NCBI RefSeq assembly: GCF_002863305.2 | Contig: NZ_CP136962.1 | Span: 868,001-932,000, forward strand | Length of the DNA stretch: 64,000 bases | Source of the DNA: Neisseria perflava | Lineage (GTDB): Bacteria > Pseudomonadota > Gammaproteobacteria > Burkholderiales > Neisseriaceae | Reading direction: 5' to 3' | Part shown: piece by piece, positions 45,376 through 54,785 of the stretch | Layout of the letters: each line of letters begins with the position of its first letter | Numbering within the stretch: position 1 is the first letter of the stretch | Made by a program: the position numbers and the translations under genes | The notes under the pieces: generated by a model | What the model saw: the letters and a program-made list of their open reading frames with translations, nothing else | Told to the model about the DNA's origin: nothing | Database searches by the model: none

Positions 45376-46686
45376 ATGAGCGTAACTGTTGAAACTTTAG
45401 AAAATCTGGAACGCAAAGTAGTATTGTCTCTGCCTTGGTCCAAAATCAACGCAGAAACTGAGAAAAAACTGAAACAAACCCAACGCCGCGCCAAAATTGA
45501 CGGCTTCCGTCCGGGTAAAGCACCGTTCAAAATGATTGCCCAAATGTACGGTGCAAGCGCACAAAACGACGTTATCAACGAATTGGTACAACGCGAATTC
45601 TACGATGTTGCCGTTGCCCAAGAATTGAAAGTTGCCGGTTACCCACGCTTTGAAGCCGTTGAAGAACAAGACGATCAAGAGTCTTTCAAAGTTGCCGCTA
45701 TTTTTGAAGTCTTCCCCGAAGTAACCATCGGCGACCTGTCTGCCCAAGAAGTAGAAAAAGTAACTGCAACCGTTGGCGATGCCGAAGTTGACCAAACTGT
45801 AGAAATCCTGCGTAAACAACGCACCCGCTTCAACCATGTTGACCGCGAAGCCCAAAGCGGCGACCGCGTCATCATCGACTTTGAAGGCAAAATCGACGGC
45901 GAACCTTTCGCTGGCGGTGCATCTAAAAACTACGCTTTCGTATTGGGTGCAGGTCAAATGTTGCCTGAATTCGAAGCCGGTGTTGTCGGTATGAAAGCCG
46001 GTGAAAGCAAAGACGTTACCGTAAACTTCCCTGAAGACTACCACGGTAAAGATGTTGCCGGTAAATCTGCCGTATTCACCATCACTCTGAACAACGTTTC
46101 TGAAGCCACCTTGCCTGAAGTTAATGCAGACTTTGCCAAAGCTCTAGGTATTGAAGACGGCGACGTTGCTAAAATGCGTGAAGAAGTGAAGAAAAACGTC
46201 GGCCGCGAAGTTGAGCGCCGCATCGGTGAACAAACCAAAGAATCTGTCATGAACGCCCTGCTCAAAGCGACTGACTTGCAAGTTCCTGTTGCTTTGGTCA
46301 ACGAAGAAGCAGCCCGCCTAGCAAACGAAATGAAACAAAACTTCGTTAACCAAGGTATGGCTGACGCTGCAAACTTGGATCTGCCTTTGGATATGTTCAA
46401 AGAACAAGCAGAACGCCGCGTTTCTTTGGGTCTGATTCTGGCTAAATTGGTTGAAGAAAACAAACTTGAGCCAACTGAAGACCAAATTAAAGCCGTTGTT
46501 GCCAACTTCGCTGAAAGCTACGAAGATCCTCAAGAAGTTATCGACTGGTACTACGCAGAGCCTTCCCGCCTGCAAGGCCCGACTTCTTTGGCAGTAGAAA
46601 GCAACGTTGTTGATTTCGTTCTGAGCAAAGCTAAAGTAACTGAAAAAGCGCTGTCTTTTGACGAAGTAATGGGCGCACAAGCTTAA
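45376..46686 (+). CDS. tig: Trigger factor
   Basis: Ribosome-bound chaperone and peptidyl-prolyl isomerase of 436 residues. The ribosome-docking signature reads GFRPGKAPFKMI. The FKBP domain (GDRVIIDFEGKIDGEPFAGG) and the long helical C-terminal cradle are complete. A -10 (TATACT, 45273-45278) lies about 100 bp upstream, giving a long leader. It is followed by clpP, as in most proteobacteria. Confidence 0.96.
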   Translation: MSVTVETLENLERKVVLSLPWSKINAETEKKLKQTQRRAKIDGFRPGKAPFKMIAQMYGASAQNDVINELVQREFYDVAVAQELKVAGYPRFEAVEEQDDQESFKVAAIFEVFPEVTIGDLSAQEVEKVTATVGDAEVDQTVEILRKQRTRFNHVDREAQSGDRVIIDFEGKIDGEPFAGGASKNYAFVLGAGQMLPEFEAGVVGMKAGESKDVTVNFPEDYHGKDVAGKSAVFTITLNNVSEATLPEVNADFAKALGIEDGDVAKMREEVKKNVGREVERRIGEQTKESVMNALLKATDLQVPVALVNEEAARLANEMKQNFVNQGMADAANLDLPLDMFKEQAERRVSLGLILAKLVEENKLEPTEDQIKAVVANFAESYEDPQEVIDWYYAEPSRLQGPTSLAVESNVVDFVLSKAKVTEKALSFDEVMGAQA

Positions 46687-46716
46687 TTGCTCTAAGGCCG
46701 TCTGAAACAGACAATC

Positions 46717-46755
46717 AAAAGCACCGAAGCGCTTTAAATGGCTTTGGTGCTTTTC
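46717..46755 (+). terminator. Hairpin between tig and clpP
   Basis: aaaagcaccgaagc/gctttggtgctttt forms a 14-bp stem (one G-T pair) with a 10-nt loop and T-rich end. It probably reduces readthrough into clpP. Confidence 0.75.
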
Positions 46756-46776
46756 CATCATTAACAGGAGACAAAA

Positions 46777-47397
46777 ATGTCCTTCGATTTCAATAATTAC
46801 CTTGTCCCTACCGTTATCGAACAAAGCGGTCGCGGCGAGCGCGCATTCGACATCTACTCACGCCTTTTGAAAGAGCGCATCGTTTTCTTGATCGGCCCGG
46901 TGACAGACGAATCTGCCAATCTGGTTGTGGCGCAATTGCTGTTCTTGGAAAGTGAAAACCCTGATAAAGATATCTTCTTCTATATCAACTCTCCGGGCGG
47001 TTCGGTTACTGCCGGTATGTCGATTTACGACACCATGAACTTCATCAAGCCTCATGTTTCTACTTTATGCTTGGGCCAAGCGGCAAGTATGGGTGCATTC
47101 CTGTTGTCCGCAGGCGAAAAAGGCAAACGCTTTGCCCTGCCAAACAGCCGCATCATGATTCACCAGCCGCTCATCAGCGGCGGCTTGGCGGGTCAAGCAT
47201 CCGATATTGAAATTCACGCTAAAGAGCTGCTGAAAATCAAAGAGAAACTGAACCGCTTGCTCGCTAAACATTGTGATCGCGATTTGGCCGACTTAGAACG
47301 CGATACCGACCGCGACAATTATATGTCTGCCGATGAAGCTAAAGAATATGGTTTGATTGACCAAGTTTTGGAAAACCGTGCCTCTCTGCAAGCCTAA
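46777..47397 (+). CDS. clpP: ATP-dependent Clp protease proteolytic subunit ClpP
   Basis: Serine peptidase of 206 residues that forms the 14-mer chamber. Catalytic Ser104 (QAASMGAF) and His129 (MIHQPL) are visible. The N-terminal propeptide and axial-loop region ([20 protein letters not shown]) is normal. clpX does not follow; the gene ends at a hairpin and the next gene is convergent. Ribosome-binding site: aggag. Confidence 0.97.
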   Translation: MSFDFNNYLVPTVIEQSGRGERAFDIYSRLLKERIVFLIGPVTDESANLVVAQLLFLESENPDKDIFFYINSPGGSVTAGMSIYDTMNFIKPHVSTLCLGQAASMGAFLLSAGEKGKRFALPNSRIMIHQPLISGGLAGQASDIEIHAKELLKIKEKLNRLLAKHCDRDLADLERDTDRDNYMSADEAKEYGLIDQVLENRASLQA

Positions 47398-47417
47398 TCT
47401 TTATAGTTTTTAAATCA

Positions 47418-47455
47418 AAAGGCCGTCTGAAAAATATATATTCAGACGGCCTTTC
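47418..47455. terminator. Bidirectional uptake-sequence hairpin
   Basis: Perfect AG-dialect pair between convergent clpP and the 47463-49451 gene. Confidence 0.9.
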
Positions 47456-47462
47456 TTCAATC

Positions 47463-49451
47463 TTACTTCGTGTTGTCTTTGTTATTCACTTGAACCGGAT
47501 ACAGCAAAATCAAAGGATTGGCTTTCACTTGACTCCAGAAACTCTTCAGCAGATTACGCATACTGCCCAAACGCGTGCCTCGAGAACGGAGCGCAACGGC
47601 CAAAGCTAAAGAAAAGCTGACCACCAGATTCACCATGCCGATTGCCAATACACTTGCCAAGCCAAGCATAAAAGTAGATATATCTGCATGACCGCTAATC
47701 GCGGCATAACCCAAATTTGCCGAAGAGAACGCCACATGGCGAATATCCAGCGGCAAGCCAAAAAGATGGCCAAAATAGCCAGTCATCCCCAAAAGCATAC
47801 CGAAAATAAAATTGCCCATAAGCGATCCGTAATGCTTATGAATATAAGCGGCCAAACGGCGGCGCGGCTGCGGACGCATGATTTTTCGTAAAAACGGATT
47901 AAACGGCAGGCGCTGACGCAAGTTCAGATAATCGGAACGGTTGTCAAAAAAGCCGGCAATAATCCCCGAGCAAAACAGCCATACACCGGCAATAGCGGCA
48001 TACCACAAGGTAGGCTGAGTAAAAATCTCAATAGATTTAAGCTGGTAGGCTGTAACTGCCTCATTCAATAAAGGCTGACCATGCGTGTAGGCATAACCCC
48101 AAGCGATCCCCGCCGCCAACAATACGGCAATCGATACATTACCAAACACGGCAACACTTTGCGAACGGCACACATCAATCAGCAGTTTTGCCAATTTGTT
48201 GTCCACCGCCTTGCTGCCTTCATTTGAGTCCACCTGCTCGGCAAAACTCGCCGCCGTCATGGCAGGCTGCTTGGTCGCAACAGTGCAGTGCAGCATATGA
48301 ATCAACATAAAGCCTAAGCCGTAGTTAAGTCCGGCAAGGAATGAAGTAGTAAACTCACCGAATCCCAAAGACGCAATATGGATTTTATTCAACGCCATCA
48401 AAGCAATAATTACGCCGCCGCCTGCTGCGGAATAAAACATTTTGAAATATTCGCTACGGTTGCGCGTAATGTAATGCTCACCATGATGGCTTTTGTTTTC
48501 CGTGATACTGCGTGCCAGCATTCGGATACTGCTTTTACGCAAGTGGCTGGTGCTGTATTGCTCTACCGCCGCGTAAATCATCGCATTCATCAGATTGATG
48601 GTTAAGCGGGTACGGCTGCCGGTTTCGATTTGAATATTAGTCAACAGTTTCAGGCGGTCTATGGTTTGTTGCAGGCGCTCCAACAAGTGCGCAACTTTCA
48701 CTGACGAGCCAGACCCCGCTCCTGTACCACGCCGACGCAGATACTCAATTTGCTTGTCGCACTGGTCAAACATGACCTCCAAGTGCGCCGTATCATAAGT
48801 TTCTTCACTGTGGCGATAGTGTTCAACCAATTTTGCAATTTCACGCTGCAAAGCGACAAATGCCGAATCCGCCTCCAACAAACGGGGGGCGATCCGTATT
48901 AAATCCGGCTCAATCGCTTCAGAAGCAATCCAAATCGACAGCATTTCTACCGCTCGCAAACGGGCATCTGCCAACTGTCGGCTGGCCGTCTGAAGCAAAG
49001 CAGGATCCGCCTTACCCTGCAACAATTCATACATGCTCAACCATTGGCGCAAACTCAGAGTTTGCAACCATTTATCATCGTTTTTCGAATGAAAAAGATA
49101 TAAAAATACTTCGCGCAGATTAGAAAAATCTTTATAAGACGGGCTGAAACGTTCATAAATCCGTATGCCCATCTCCCGAGTAAAACTATGGCGCGAGAAA
49201 ATACCTAGCTTAATCAGTGCAGGATAGATGTGAACTTTAGACAACCAGGCATAGAAGCGCAGGCTGAATTGACGGCATAAAGCATCGTCTTGTTTTAAAG
49301 TAGATAAAATCAAATCGAAACGTTCGGAAGCCTGTTTTTTGCCTCCTCGGCGCAAAAATTTGATTAATGCATTGAGAATAAGAACAAAGTCGGTATCATT
49401 TAAGCGTTCCGACAAAATAATGTGAAGATTTTGATTAGTCAGTTTTTGCAT
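47463..49451 (-). CDS. Polytopic membrane protein of the COG4389 'site-specific recombinase' family
   Basis: 662 residues. The N-terminal ~300 residues are soluble and helical (FDLILSTLKQDDALCRQFSLRFYAWL). The rest contains about six hydrophobic segments (GGGVIIALMAL; IAVLLAAGIAWGYAY; LWYAAIAGVWLFCSGIIAGF; FIFGMLLGMTGYFGHLFGL; LASVLAIGMVNLVVSFSLALAVAL). Relatives are annotated as site-specific recombinase (Gcr/SpcS-like), but I see neither a tyrosine-recombinase R-H-R-Y set nor a serine-recombinase N-terminus. The label should be treated as doubtful. It is monocistronic. Confidence 0.78.
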   Translation of the reverse strand: MQKLTNQNLHIILSERLNDTDFVLILNALIKFLRRGGKKQASERFDLILSTLKQDDALCRQFSLRFYAWLSKVHIYPALIKLGIFSRHSFTREMGIRIYERFSPSYKDFSNLREVFLYLFHSKNDDKWLQTLSLRQWLSMYELLQGKADPALLQTASRQLADARLRAVEMLSIWIASEAIEPDLIRIAPRLLEADSAFVALQREIAKLVEHYRHSEETYDTAHLEVMFDQCDKQIEYLRRRGTGAGSGSSVKVAHLLERLQQTIDRLKLLTNIQIETGSRTRLTINLMNAMIYAAVEQYSTSHLRKSSIRMLARSITENKSHHGEHYITRNRSEYFKMFYSAAGGGVIIALMALNKIHIASLGFGEFTTSFLAGLNYGLGFMLIHMLHCTVATKQPAMTAASFAEQVDSNEGSKAVDNKLAKLLIDVCRSQSVAVFGNVSIAVLLAAGIAWGYAYTHGQPLLNEAVTAYQLKSIEIFTQPTLWYAAIAGVWLFCSGIIAGFFDNRSDYLNLRQRLPFNPFLRKIMRPQPRRRLAAYIHKHYGSLMGNFIFGMLLGMTGYFGHLFGLPLDIRHVAFSSANLGYAAISGHADISTFMLGLASVLAIGMVNLVVSFSLALAVALRSRGTRLGSMRNLLKSFWSQVKANPLILLYPVQVNNKDNTK

Positions 49452-49620
49452 TGTAGTATTATTACATAAAATGAGATATTTAGCAAGACCCTTGGCAAAC
49501 AGGTCGGATTATATCGCATTCTTTATCAACCCATGGCACAAGATTTTCAATTAATATTCTCTAAAATTCAATGAATAATCAAATCACATAACAAATATAT
49601 GATGTGAATCAATAAGTAAG

Positions 49621-49653
49621 AAAGGCCGTCTGAATTCTTTCAGACGGCCTTTT
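49621..49653 (-). terminator. Uptake-sequence hairpin terminator of clpB
   Basis: Perfect AG-dialect pair with a short loop, 22 bp beyond the clpB stop on its downstream side. Confidence 0.88.
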
Positions 49654-49674
49654 ACAACAGCGCACTACATTGTT

Positions 49675-52254
49675 TTAACCTTGTGTAAACAAGAGCTTAC
49701 CACCCTCTTCTTTAACATGGATTGTGCTATCCGGTGCATATTTGCCTTCAAGCAATGCTTTTGCCAGCGGGTTTTCGATTTCTGACTGAATGGCGCGTTT
49801 GAGCGGACGGGCACCATACACAGGATCAAAACCGGCTTCGGCAATCAGATCCAAGGCAGCATCATCGACTTTCAGATGCAGATGTTGTGCTTCCAAACGT
49901 TTTTCCAAACCTTTAAGCTGGATTTTCGCAATGCTGCGGATATTGGCTTGATCCAAACCATGGAACACGACTACTTCATCAATACGGTTGATCATTTCAG
50001 GACGGAAATGTTCTTTCACATCCTCCATCACAACCTCTTTTACCGCTTCGTAGTCTTGAGTACCCATTTGTTGGATATGTTGGCTACCAATATTGGAAGT
50101 CATCACGATAACAGTATTTTTGAAGTCCACGGTGCGACCTTGTCCATCGGTCAAGCGGCCGTCATCCAATACTTGCAGCAAGATATTAAACACGTCCGGA
50201 TGGGCTTTTTCCACTTCATCCAAAAGAATCACGCTGTATGGTTTGCGGCGGACTTGCTCAGTCAGGTAGCCGCCTTCTTCGTAGCCGACATAGCCGGGAG
50301 GCGCACCGATTAAGCGGGCAACAGCATGTTTTTCCATGTATTCGGACATATCGATACGAATCAGGTGATCTTCGCTGTCAAACAGGAAGCCTGCCAATGC
50401 CTTACACAATTCGGTCTTACCCACGCCGGTCGGGCCTAAGAACAGGAAGCTGCCGTAAGGTTTATTCGGATCGGCCAAACCGGAACGGCTGCGGCGGATA
50501 GCGTCAGACACGGCGCGCACGGCTTCGTCTTGACCAACCACGCGGCGGTGCAATACTTCTTCCATCTTCAGCAGCTTGTCGCGTTCACCTTCCATCATTT
50601 TTGACACAGGAATGCCAGTTATACGGGAAACGATTTCGGCCACTTCATCCGCGCCGACTTCAGTACGGAAAAGTTTGTTTTGTTTTTTGCCGTCAGGGTT
50701 ACTTTCCGCAGCTTGCAACTGTGCACCCAATTTCGGCAACTCACCGTATTCGAGTTCGGACGCACGGGCAAAATCGCCTTGACGTTTGGCCTGCTCGATT
50801 TTGACTTTGATGTCGTCCATCTGTTTTTTGATGTCGGCAGTGCTGGAAGAGGCGGCTTTTTCTGCTTTCCAGATTTCGTCCAAATCGGCGTATTCTTTTT
50901 GCAAGCCATCGATTTCTTCGTCTATCAATTCCAGACGTTTCTTGCTGGCATCATCGCTTTCTTTGGCAACGTGCATTTTTTCCATTTTGAGCTGGATAAT
51001 GCGACGGTCAAGTTTATCCATTTGCTCAGGTTTGCTGTCCAGCTCCATTTTGATGCGGCTGGCTGCTTCGTCGATCAAATCAATCGCTTTATCAGGTAGG
51101 AAGCGGTCGGTAATATAACGGTCGCTCAACTCCGCTGCGGCAACGATAGCAGGGTCGGTAATATCGATACCGTGGTGGATTTCATAACGCTCTTGCAAAC
51201 CGCGCAAAATAGCGATGGTATCTTCCACGCTTGGCTCACCAACCAATACTTTTTGGAAGCGGCGTTCGAGTGCCGCGTCTTTTTCGATGTATTGACGATA
51301 TTCGTCCAAAGTAGTCGCACCAATACAATGCAATTCGCCGCGTGCTAAAGCCGGTTTCAGCATATTGCCTGCATCCATTGCACCATCGGTTTTACCTGCG
51401 CCAACCAAAGTATGGATTTCGTCGATGAAAATCAGTGTATTGCCATCGTCTTTAGCCAAGTCGTTCAAAACGCCTTTCAAGCGTTCTTCAAATTCGCCAC
51501 GGTATTTCGCGCCGGCAATCAAAGCCGCCAAGTCCAAAACCAAAAGGCGTTTGTTACGCAGGGATTCAGGTACTTCGCCGTTAACAATGCGTTGCGCCAA
51601 GCCTTCAACAATAGCGGTTTTACCCACACCCGGCTCACCAATCAGCACAGGGTTGTTTTTGGTACGGCGTTGCAATACCTGAATGGCACGACGAATTTCA
51701 TCATCACGACCGATAACGGGGTCGAGCTTACCGTCTCGGGCGCGTTGAGTCAGGTCGAGTGTGTATTTTTTCAAAGCATCGCGTTGGTCTTCAGCATTCG
51801 CATCGTTCACGTTTTGTCCTCCTCGTACCGCATCGATCGCGGCATTGATATTTTGTTCGGTTGCACCGGCTTCTTTTAAAATTTTGCCGGTCGCATCATT
51901 CTGCTGAACCAAAGCCAGCAGGAAAAGTTCGCTGGCGATATAGGCATCGCCACGTTTGGTCGCAGCCTTGTCCATCAAGTTCAATACAGCTTGCAGCTCA
52001 CGGCTAGGCATAATATCGCCACCTTGTCCGGATACTTTTGGCAAGCTGCTCAAATGTTGCTGCAAACGTTGTTTTACTTGAGGCACATTCACACCTGCAT
52101 GAGCCAGTAACGCAGCAGCACCGCTGTTTTGATCGTCAAGCAACGCTTTTAAGATAAAGCCGGCCTCAAGGTAGCTGCTGTCCGCAGCCAAAGCCAAACT
52201 TTGACCTTCTTGCAGAGCTTGCTGAAATTTGGCAGTCAATTTATCAAATCTCAT
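49675..52254 (-). CDS. clpB: ATP-dependent disaggregase ClpB
   Basis: Hsp100 chaperone of 859 residues that works with DnaK to dissolve aggregates. The N-domain comprises two Clp repeats. NBD1 has [10 protein letters not shown] and [12 protein letters not shown], and is interrupted by the coiled-coil middle domain (about residues 400-525) with its heptads. NBD2 has [14 protein letters not shown] and [13 protein letters not shown]. The ClpB-type [10 protein letters not shown] sensor-2 is present and there is no ClpP-binding tripeptide loop. A heat-shock sigma-32 promoter was looked for in the AT-rich 250 bp upstream but no clear match was found. Confidence 0.97.
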   Translation of the reverse strand: MRFDKLTAKFQQALQEGQSLALAADSSYLEAGFILKALLDDQNSGAAALLAHAGVNVPQVKQRLQQHLSSLPKVSGQGGDIMPSRELQAVLNLMDKAATKRGDAYIASELFLLALVQQNDATGKILKEAGATEQNINAAIDAVRGGQNVNDANAEDQRDALKKYTLDLTQRARDGKLDPVIGRDDEIRRAIQVLQRRTKNNPVLIGEPGVGKTAIVEGLAQRIVNGEVPESLRNKRLLVLDLAALIAGAKYRGEFEERLKGVLNDLAKDDGNTLIFIDEIHTLVGAGKTDGAMDAGNMLKPALARGELHCIGATTLDEYRQYIEKDAALERRFQKVLVGEPSVEDTIAILRGLQERYEIHHGIDITDPAIVAAAELSDRYITDRFLPDKAIDLIDEAASRIKMELDSKPEQMDKLDRRIIQLKMEKMHVAKESDDASKKRLELIDEEIDGLQKEYADLDEIWKAEKAASSSTADIKKQMDDIKVKIEQAKRQGDFARASELEYGELPKLGAQLQAAESNPDGKKQNKLFRTEVGADEVAEIVSRITGIPVSKMMEGERDKLLKMEEVLHRRVVGQDEAVRAVSDAIRRSRSGLADPNKPYGSFLFLGPTGVGKTELCKALAGFLFDSEDHLIRIDMSEYMEKHAVARLIGAPPGYVGYEEGGYLTEQVRRKPYSVILLDEVEKAHPDVFNILLQVLDDGRLTDGQGRTVDFKNTVIVMTSNIGSQHIQQMGTQDYEAVKEVVMEDVKEHFRPEMINRIDEVVVFHGLDQANIRSIAKIQLKGLEKRLEAQHLHLKVDDAALDLIAEAGFDPVYGARPLKRAIQSEIENPLAKALLEGKYAPDSTIHVKEEGGKLLFTQG

Positions 52255-52426
52255 TTTAAGTTCCTCTTCAAATATATTCTGTTAGAGCTTATATAAGCGT
52301 AAATGTGGATAACTCAATAGCTATTTACTCCATTAATTAAAAATTTTTATTATCTCGTTGTTTTATAAAGTTTTATTTTTGTAATTTTATGTGTATAACT
52401 TTATTATCCAGTTACCCTTTACTCAA

Positions 52427-52491
52427 AAGGCCGTCTGAAAAATCAAGAATAATCAGGTATAATCGGCACCATATTTATTTTCAGACGGCCT
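52427..52491 (+). promoter_or_regulatory. trpS promoter carried in the loop of an uptake-sequence inverted pair
   Basis: The two AG-dialect arms enclose a TATAAT (52458-52463) followed by cggcacc. The base of the left arm supplies CTGAAA (52435-52440) as -35 with exactly 17 bp spacing. The right arm ends 20 bp before the ATG. Confidence 0.6.
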
Positions 52492-52511
52492 TTGTGCCGA
52501 AGGATACTTTC

Positions 52512-53522
52512 ATGAGCAAAAAACGAGTTTTAACAGGCGTTACCACAACAGGTATTCCACACTTGGGCAACTATGTCGGTGCCATCCGCCCGGCTATCCG
52601 CGCAGCGCAAGATTCCAATACCGAATCATTCCTCTTTTTGGCCGACTATCACGGCATCATCAAATGTCATGAGCCGAAAATGATTCATCAATCTACTCAA
52701 GCTGTTGCCGCCACATGGCTCGCCTGCGGACTCAATCCGGAACAGACCATTTTCTACCGTCAAAGCGATATTCCCGAAGTGATGGAGTTGAACTGGATTC
52801 TGACCTGTATCACTGCAAAAGGCCTGATGAACCGCGCCCACGCTTATAAAGCCGCAGTACAGGCAAATACCGAAAACGGTCAGGAAGATCCGGATCATGG
52901 TGTGGAAATGGGCCTGTACAGCTACCCTATCCTCATGACTGCCGACATCCTTATGTTCAATGCCCATGAAGTTCCAGTCGGTCGCGACCAAATCCAACAC
53001 GTTGAAATGGCTCGCGATATTGCCGGCCGCTTCAACCACCGCTTCCAAGAACTCTTCACCCTGCCAGAAGTAAAAATCGACGATAATGTCGAACTCTTGG
53101 TCGGCTTGGACGGCCGCAAAATGTCCAAGTCCTACGGCAATACCATTCCGCTTTGGGAAAACGACAAGAAAACCCAAAAATCGGTCAACAAAATCATCAC
53201 CAATATGAAAGAACCCGGCGAGCCGAAACAGCCTGATGAAAGTCCTCTGTTTGAAATCTACAAAGCCTTCTCCACGCCGTTTGAAACTGCCGAGTTCACG
53301 CAAATGCTGGCCGAAGGCCTTGCTTGGGGTGAGGCTAAGAAACTCTTGGGTGCAAAAATCAATGCCGAGCTCGCAGAACCGCGCGAGCGTTACAATGAGT
53401 TGACAGCCAAACCCTCTCAAATTGAAGACATTTTGCAAACCGGCGCACAAAAAGCGCGTAAAGAAGCACGCGAATTGTTGGATAAAGTACGCGATGCAGT
53501 AGGTATTCGTCCGTTGAAATAA
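52512..53522 (+). CDS. trpS: Tryptophanyl-tRNA synthetase
   Basis: Class I aminoacyl-tRNA synthetase of 336 residues. The HIGH-type motif is [10 protein letters not shown] and the KMSKS loop is [10 protein letters not shown]. The start at 52512 ([14 protein letters not shown]) places the HIGH motif at the usual distance from the N-terminus; the frame is open 41 codons further, but that part overlaps the promoter and uptake sequence. Single gene. Confidence 0.96.
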   Translation: MSKKRVLTGVTTTGIPHLGNYVGAIRPAIRAAQDSNTESFLFLADYHGIIKCHEPKMIHQSTQAVAATWLACGLNPEQTIFYRQSDIPEVMELNWILTCITAKGLMNRAHAYKAAVQANTENGQEDPDHGVEMGLYSYPILMTADILMFNAHEVPVGRDQIQHVEMARDIAGRFNHRFQELFTLPEVKIDDNVELLVGLDGRKMSKSYGNTIPLWENDKKTQKSVNKIITNMKEPGEPKQPDESPLFEIYKAFSTPFETAEFTQMLAEGLAWGEAKKLLGAKINAELAEPRERYNELTAKPSQIEDILQTGAQKARKEARELLDKVRDAVGIRPLK

Positions 53523-53530
53523 TAATAGCA

Positions 53531-53557
53531 AGGCCGTCTGAATATTTCAGACGGCCA
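53531..53557 (+). terminator. Short uptake-sequence hairpin after trpS
   Basis: ggccgtctgaa/ttcagacggcc with a 3-4 nt loop but no T run. Confidence 0.7.
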
Positions 53558-53605
53558 TAATATCGTTTATCATTTGAAATATAATCATTTTCTAGGGTTT
53601 CTCAT

Positions 53606-54145
53606 ATGAAAAAAACCTTCCTCCTTATCTTGCTCAGCCTTTCATTGGCTGCCTGCGGCGGTAAAGCTGAAGATACTGCAGCCAATGATGCTGCTTCAGG
53701 CAAAGTGCCTAAACCTACCTTCAAAGTTAAATATATCGATGAACAAGCCATAGCCGGTTTGGATTTAGGTACAGCTCAAGAAGGCGAAACTAAAGAAGGT
53801 AAAAAACAACGTACCTATCCGATTAACGGCATAGAGGGCGGCATCATCAATCTGATTGGCAAGCACCCTACCGACTTAGAAGTCATCAGCGGCCAATGCA
53901 TGGAAAAAAATGAAAAAGGCGTTTCAGCCGGCTGGTCAGCCAACGGCGTCTGCCACACTGTCTTTGCAAAAATGGTAGACAATATTGCCCAAGACGGCAA
54001 CAAACTGACCGACTATCTGATTTCACACGCTGCTTTACAGCCTTATACCGAGGGCAAAAGCGGTTATGCCGCCGTACAAAACGGCCGCTATATTTTAGAA
54101 ATTGACAGCGAAGGCATGTTCTATTTCCGTCGCCGCCATTACTAA
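53606..54145 (+). CDS. Predicted lipoprotein, unknown function
   Basis: 179 residues. The signal peptide ends in LSLAACGG (lipidated Cys17), followed by an acidic Ala-rich tether. The mature domain contains two cysteines (SGQCMEKN and NGVCHTVF), likely a disulfide, and ends in EGMFYFRRRHY. The family is not recognised. It lies 42 bp before tpx, so the two could be cotranscribed. Confidence 0.78.
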   Translation: MKKTFLLILLSLSLAACGGKAEDTAANDAASGKVPKPTFKVKYIDEQAIAGLDLGTAQEGETKEGKKQRTYPINGIEGGIINLIGKHPTDLEVISGQCMEKNEKGVSAGWSANGVCHTVFAKMVDNIAQDGNKLTDYLISHAALQPYTEGKSGYAAVQNGRYILEIDSEGMFYFRRRHY

Positions 54146-54187
54146 ACCCCTAACCATCCTATTTTCCCCTGACACAAGGACTGAATC

Positions 54188-54682
54188 ATGGCTCAAGTTA
54201 CTTTCCAAGGCTCACCTATTTCTACAAACGGCAACTTGCCCGCTATCGGCCAAGTTGCACATGATTTCACATTGGTAGCGGCAGACCTATCTGAGAAATC
54301 ATTGGCTGACTTTGCAGGCAAACGCAAAGTGCTGAATATTTTCCCCAGCATTGACACCGGCGTATGCGCCCAATCCGTCCGCACTTTCAACAAACGTGCT
54401 TCTTCTTTGGATAATACCGTTGTTTTGTGCATTTCTGCTGATTTACCGTTTGCACAAGCCCGTTTCTGCGGCGCAGAAGGTTTGGAAAATGTAGTGACAT
54501 TTTCCACATTCCGCAGCAGCTTTTCTAACGATTACGGTGTTACACTGACAGAAAGCCCATTACGCGGCCTGACTGCCCGCGCAGTTGTGGTTTTGAACGA
54601 GCAAAACCAAGTTCTCCACGCTGAGTTGGTTTCTGAAATTGCGAACGAGCCTGACTACGAAGCGGCTTTGGCTGTTTTGTAA
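54188..54682 (+). CDS. tpx: Thiol peroxidase Tpx
   Basis: Atypical 2-Cys peroxiredoxin of 164 residues that reduces peroxides with thioredoxin. The peroxidatic Cys60 is in [15 protein letters not shown] and the resolving Cys94 in [12 protein letters not shown], at family spacing. The N-terminal [22 protein letters not shown] is typical. An additional Cys83 (VVLCISAD) is not part of the mechanism. One arm of the following hairpin is a mucosa-dialect uptake sequence. Confidence 0.96.
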   Translation: MAQVTFQGSPISTNGNLPAIGQVAHDFTLVAADLSEKSLADFAGKRKVLNIFPSIDTGVCAQSVRTFNKRASSLDNTVVLCISADLPFAQARFCGAEGLENVVTFSTFRSSFSNDYGVTLTESPLRGLTARAVVVLNEQNQVLHAELVSEIANEPDYEAALAVL

Positions 54683-54698
54683 TTGACTCAATAAAATC

Positions 54699-54727
54699 AG
54701 GTCGTCTGAAAATTTTCAGACGGCCTT
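54699..54727 (+). terminator. Uptake-sequence hairpin with one mucosa-dialect arm
   Basis: The left arm AGGTCGTCTGAA (54699-54710) matches the N. mucosa dialect; the right arm is the AG dialect. A T run follows. Confidence 0.8.
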
Positions 54728-54746
54728 TAGCTTATCTTCAAAATAA

Positions 54747-54774
54747 AAACGGTAGCTTAAAAGCTACCGTTTTC
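54747..54774 (-). terminator. Terminator of ftsH
   Basis: Perfect stem aaaacggtagctt/aagctaccgtttt with a minimal loop, 12 bp beyond the ftsH stop on the minus strand. Confidence 0.88.
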
Positions 54775-54785
54775 TGTTTCAAGCC

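Noticed and set aside
47463..49451. Mobile element or integrase locus suggested by the recombinase family name
   Set aside because: No catalytic motif, no flanking repeats, no cargo genes; the gene sits between core genes.
52626..53531. 301-codon open frame antisense to trpS
   Set aside because: Overlaps a complete tRNA synthetase with intact motifs; no independent signal.
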